Shown here piece by piece: positions 60,501 through 64,000 of a DNA stretch of 64,000 nt (the first letter of the stretch is position 1; every line of letters begins with the position of its first letter). The notes below the pieces were generated by a model. It was not told the origin of the DNA. It was given only the letters and a program-made list of their open reading frames with translations, and did no database searches. The DNA is from Cheilinus undulatus (lineage: Eukaryota; Chordata; Actinopteri; Labriformes; Labridae), in NCBI RefSeq assembly GCF_018320785.1, contig NC_054867.1:50939355-51003354 (forward strand). Reading direction: 5' to 3'. Made by a program: the position numbers and the translations under genes.

Positions 60501-63500
60501 ATAACGCCAAATCTTTGAACTGCAAAATGATCTGGAGACACATGAAAGACAAAAAACTGGATTCACAGATTAAATTAGATGTTAAATCTGTTTAATTTGC
60601 ACAAAAATGTGCCTTCATTCTGTTGAAAAAAATAAAGTGTGCTGCTTAGATCTCTTAAGGACAGCTCTGGTTGATGTTCAGAGGGGCACTCAGACACTCT
60701 GGGTGTTTACCTTGCATATGTGGTCTCTCAGAGAGCCTCTCTCACTGAAAGGTCTGATGAGCAGAGCTGAAGACTCACTGGTGCTGGAGAACAACAGCGG
60801 ACACAGATACAGAGTCTGAGAAGAAAGAGAGAGAGGTTTGATTAGGTATAGTCCATGCTTAATTCAAAAGGAGGAGAGAACATACTTTATTAATCCTAAA
60901 AGAGATATTAGTATTTTCATTCTATTATTGAATATGCTGTGGTTGCTCCTGAACTCTGGAACAGTCTTTATCCAGAATATCAGGTCTGCTGAATTTTTCT
61001 GAACTCATTCTGTGCATCTGATGTTAGGGATCCACCAATATCACATTTTTCATGACAAGTACAAGTACAGACATTTGAGTACTTGTCAAGTACAAATATG
61101 ACTACTTAATGATTCCATAACTGACCTTGACTTTTTTATAAGTGCATTGTTTTCATTCTCTACTGTATTCCATCCTTTTTATGCTAAAATATCACCAAAC
61201 TGCAGACATGGCTCAGACTGACCACATACTCACATAACGAGAGGCTAGCATCATGCTTTAAAATCATACTTAGTACAAAATCTGCAGTGTTCTATGTATA
61301 TGAGTGCTTAGGCATGGTATCAGCACCAATAACCCATACTGGTAGCCTGTAAGGGAGTACCAGTAGTCATACTACATTCAGTCTCTTTCCCCCTGGCTGA
61401 ATACCTGGCTGGAGGTTTTTACATGTAGTTTGTTGTTTGGATGTGAATATGCATGCATTTTGCGTGTTTATGTCTTATTTCATGTACTCTGCCTGGTTTT
61501 GTGCCTAGATTTTGCTCACTCTCTCTCTCTCTATGGCACTGATCATCATCTGGCTGCCCAAGGGCCATATCAGGCCCCCAAAGCTTCCTATCCGGCCCCC
61601 AGAAGAATCATTAAATTCAGAAAAGGAGAAAAGAAGATGCTGTGGTTTTAAGGGTATTGTTTGGCTTTGTAACAATGTAATGTAACAACAATTAATATAG
61701 AAAAGTTTTGGAACGACTAAACATTTGGTCTAGTTTTAAAGAAATTCACTTGTCAGCCATTATTAGTAAATATTTTTAGGTTATATTTTAAAACGTTGAA
61801 ACGTTGAAATGTGGCATAAATTGAGTAAGTAAGAGGAAAAAAGGGGTAAAAAGTATCAAAAACAGGTTAAAAGTGGCAAAAATGGTACAAACAAATTAAT
61901 GAAAAGGGGTTAAAAAGTGGCAAAATAGATGATAAGTGGCAAAAAATGATTTAAAAAAAAGTAGCACAAAGGGGATAACACATGAAGGAAAAGTGGTAAA
62001 AAGGTATCCAAGAATTGCAAAAACTGGGTCAGAGAGGCAAAAAGGTGCTCAAAGCATCAAAAATTAACTAAAATTGGCAAAAAAATATAGCAAAAATAGC
62101 CTGGCAAAGTAGTGAAAAGTGGCACACAGGGGCAATAATAGGCAGTCAAGTGGCTAACAGGGGTTACATAGTGGTAAAGTGGGTAAGAAGTGGCAAACCT
62201 TGGTTTAAAAGTGTCAAAAATTATCAAAATGGGTTAAAGGTAGCAAAAAATGTTGCAGAACTAGCCAAATGAAGAAGTGAAAAGGGATTAAAAAGTGTCA
62301 AATATGGGTTAATATTGGTGCTAAATCACAATTGGGAGGGCCTATTCCCCAGGATTCAAAAGAAAATACTAACACTAATACAATAATGTGTTAATTAGCC
62401 CAAAATATTTATTTAATTTTTGTTTGTTTGAAAGTCTGGCCCTCAGAGTCTCTGTCAAAACTAAACCTGGCCCTTGTGCAAATTTACTTGATGACCCCGG
62501 CTCTATGGTTCTTTGTAGCTCTGTGTTTTAAAAAGTGATGAACAAATTAAGGTTACATCATAGCTGCACACTAATAGGTGGGGATTCTATACACATGCAC
62601 ACACTGGATCCTATGGACATGCACTAATGGAGCGATGGGGGTTTTGTTCTTCTCTCAAGGGTCTCAGAAGTGCTCAGTAGTGAGCTAGTACTTCTCCAGC
62701 CAGACCTTAGACCAGGCTTTTATCAGTATGGAGGCTTGCACTCAGTCCTGTTTTTTCCTCTTCCCTTATTTCTGAGTGCCCTCTTGGCCCTTGAAATAAC
62801 TTTACAAGCAGTAGTAAACTCTTCTCCTATGAAATGACCCTTCAAGTTCCTGAATTGCATCAGCAGTAGATGAAGGTGACTAAAATATAAATCTGGACAC
62901 TGGACAGTCGCTACATCTTCTTGCCATACTTACAGAGAGGCTGGTCAGCAGCTTCATGGCTGACTGAAGGTCTTTGTCTGACAGGAACTTATCAGGACCC
63001 AGGTCCACCTATAACACACATCAACAAAGAAACACACACTGAGATCAGTTATTTTGAAGTTTACTTGGCATTTTCCTGGGAAAGTCCCCTGTTTCACAAC
63101 TTAAATTAAGGACATACAGTTCTGAAAAGCCTTCTCTCAACCATTGAAAGCCCTTTGAAGCTTTAAAGGAGGTCATCTAAATCAGTTTTAACTCAATAAA
63201 TATCATCAGCAACAAAAACAAATCCATCATCTGAACAGAATAAAAAGTGAAAGATGAATAAATCCAGACCACATCATTCTGTAAACATTTGTTGCCTCTA
63301 AGTGAGAGACTTCCCTAAAGTACATCTGATTGAATTTAAACTTAACTAAATTTATTTGTGCTGGACTAAAGAAACCCTTCAGGATGAGAAGCAAATCACT
63401 AAGCTCCATCATAAAGACCAAGAGGTAAAGCCTCTATTTCTTCTTTCCCCTCTTTCTTTTTTAAGGAAAAATCAGAAGAAAGGAATTTAATGTTCTGAGA

Positions 63501-63975
63501 TTTTACTGAAGATTTTTACTCTGTGAGATTTTTCCTTGTGTTGTCTCTTAAAATCAATCAGTCACTGCTCTAAGATCTGTGACAAAAGGTTAAAAGTATA
63601 GAGATGTTTTCATTTTAAAATAAAATGCTTGGTTCAATGCATTTATACACTCACGGATCACTTTATTAGCTACACCTTTTCAACTGCTCATTAAGACAAA
63701 TATCTAATCAGCCTGACCATGGCAGCAGCCAATAAATCTAGGCATGGAGACGTCATGAAGATGATGTGTTGGAGTTCAAACCCAGCATCAGAATGAGAAG
63801 AAACATGATTTAAGCCAGTTTGAATGTGCCATTGCTGTCACATTTGACAATGGGTTCACTGAGCAAGAAAGTGTGGAGTTATCGATTTCTTTTTTACTCA
63901 CCCAGCTCAGCAGATATCTCTCCTTTGGCTGCTCTTTGTTCTTGATTAGAAAGTATTTCTTCCTAATCCTCCAGC
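48579..63975 (-). CDS. pxk: PX-domain serine/threonine kinase-like protein (PXK), C-terminal part
   Basis: Thirteen exons: 63975-63902, 63008-62934, 60815-60711, 60327-60226, 60020-59859, 59310-59193, 59047-58969, 57203-57155, 57075-56998, 56884-56798, 56447-56384, 55358-55299, 48781-48579. Phases fit and give 417 residues ending in TGA. The PX domain lies right of the window. Order: kinase-like fold (KKYCNPKK, YGRQILE, VFCFGHLLYEMTYGRPPDSV), basic stretch (EEERKRRKILARK), Ser/Pro-rich linker, polyproline runs, and a WH2-like actin-binding end (RSALLSSIQTF). The catalytic-loop HRD is replaced by GHLNASN and DFG by DVEN, as in a pseudokinase. Known role: endosomal membrane protein that promotes receptor trafficking. 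Very close in sequence and length to human PXK. Confidence 0.96.
50220..50400 (+). repeat. Dispersed repeat with promoter-like words
   Basis: Contains GACCAATCAGAGG (CCAAT box), CACGTGACGTAG, and an ATG followed by GTAAGT. A diverged copy on the other strand lies at 4880-5110, so this is a repeat and not a unique promoter. Confidence 0.5.
52030..52440. repeat. AT-rich trinucleotide simple repeat region
   Basis: Runs of ATT, TTA and AAT triplets, interrupted, over about 400 bp in the last pxk intron. Compound and imperfect. Confidence 0.85.
54190..54282. repeat. Purine-rich GGAGA/GGAAA minisatellite
   Basis: The strand is almost pure purine, with units GGAGA repeated five times at the right end. 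Such tracts can form triplex DNA. The open frames over it are compositional. Confidence 0.8.
55485..55680 (+). mobile_element. Retroposon fragment, same family as 26795-27070
   Basis: GTTGCCTCACAGCTAAAAGG, GGTTTGAATCCGG, TGTGTGGAGTTTGCGTGCAC, GGTACTCTGGCTTCCTTCC and GTGACTCTAAATGG follow in the family order. It lies in the pxk intron upstream (minus-strand sense) of the 55358 exon. Confidence 0.65.
55850..56180 (-). mobile_element. Two adjoining tRNA-SINE copies
   Basis: Two SINE-like units in the same orientation (about 55850-56013 and 56028-56180). The first has CAGGTTCAAGCC as B box on the minus strand near 55960; the second has GGATCAACTCC near 56110 and is more decayed. Both have the GACAGTGGACAG / GACAGCTGAAGAG body words. 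Confidence 0.55.
57837..58745. mobile_element. Complete hAT-like element with internal tandem array
   Basis: Left end CAGTGGTTCTCAACCTTGG, right end (inverse) CAGTAGTTCTCAACCTTTTC, flanked by CCCTAGAC (57829-57836) and CTCTAGAC (58746-58753). The left half and middle (57900-58400) are a degenerate array of CCACTTTTTGCCCATTTTAA units; the right part is unique sequence shared with 1-100 and 42370-42545. No transposase. It sits in a pxk intron. Confidence 0.85.
59470..59625 (-). mobile_element. tRNA-derived SINE, diverged
   Basis: Minus-strand A-box-like TAGCTCAGTAGGTAATGCAG near 59600 and B-box-like GATCAATTCTC near 59560, with body words CTCTCCAGCTGACCTGTC. Lies in a pxk intron. Confidence 0.55.
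61537..62500. mobile_element. hAT-like element with internal array
   Basis: A perfect 8-bp duplication CTCTATGG flanks it (61529-61536 and 62501-62508). The terminal repeats are imperfect (CACTGATCATCATCTGG and, inverse, CCGGGGTCATCAAG). CTGGCCC-type words lie near both ends. The interior, 61830-62330, is an array of AAAGTGGCAAAAATGGGTT-type units. Non-coding, in a pxk intron. The intron stretches 62510-62930 and 63010-63900 hold nothing I can name. Confidence 0.8.
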
Positions 63976-64000
63976 CTGAAAATCAAACATGTCACTTTCT

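Overview
The window is vertebrate nuclear DNA, almost certainly from a teleost fish. Genes are split into short exons with GT/AG junctions. The space between them is packed with repeats typical of fish: Tc1-like transposons, short hAT-like elements with 8-bp target-site duplications, tRNA-derived SINEs, a Penelope-like repeat fragment and a decayed BEL/Pao retrotransposon. No bacterial or organellar features were seen.

Four protein-coding genes can be built exon by exon. From left to right: (1) the 5' part of kctd6 on the minus strand (coding exons 4098-4124 and 2658-2827; a likely non-coding first exon and promoter near 8974-9110; the rest lies left of the window). (2) An unrecognised six-exon plus-strand gene, 18178-24734, 553 codons, with a Cys-rich motif and an acidic then basic tail. 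(3) A complete pdhb (pyruvate dehydrogenase E1 beta) on the minus strand, 40920 down to 31561, 11 coding exons, 360 residues. (4) The 3' two thirds of pxk (PX-domain pseudokinase) on the minus strand, 63975 down to 48579, 13 exons; its PX-domain exons lie right of the window. The order kctd6-pdhb-pxk matches the mammalian 3p14 neighbourhood as I remember it, which supports the gene calls. The unrecognised gene sits between kctd6 and pdhb.

Repeat landscape: 1-790 is the end of an array-bearing hAT-like element. Around 1.8-2.3, 6.6-7.1, 7.5-8.2, 19.6-20.0, 20.4-20.8, 29.7-30.1 and 44.5-45.0 kb are MITE-like elements. 10.9-12.9 kb is BEL/Pao debris. 14.85-16.87 kb is a Tc1-like element interrupted by a hAT-like element with a perfect 8-bp duplication. 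35.3-36.4 kb is an internally deleted Tc1-like element inside a pdhb intron. Several elements (1-0.8, 17.1-17.8, 41.7-42.5, 57.8-58.7, 61.5-62.5 kb) enclose arrays of a degenerate repeat of about 20 bp.

The most unusual structures are a minisatellite (18343-19290) grown from the exon 1/intron 1 junction of the unrecognised gene, so that it carries many copies of a near-perfect splice donor; the unrecognised gene itself, whose layout resembles proteins coded by mobile elements; and a hammerhead-ribozyme-like core within the Penelope-like fragment near 6.1 kb. The genes do not form a pathway: pdhb is mitochondrial carbon metabolism, pxk is endosomal trafficking and kctd6 is a cullin-3 adaptor.
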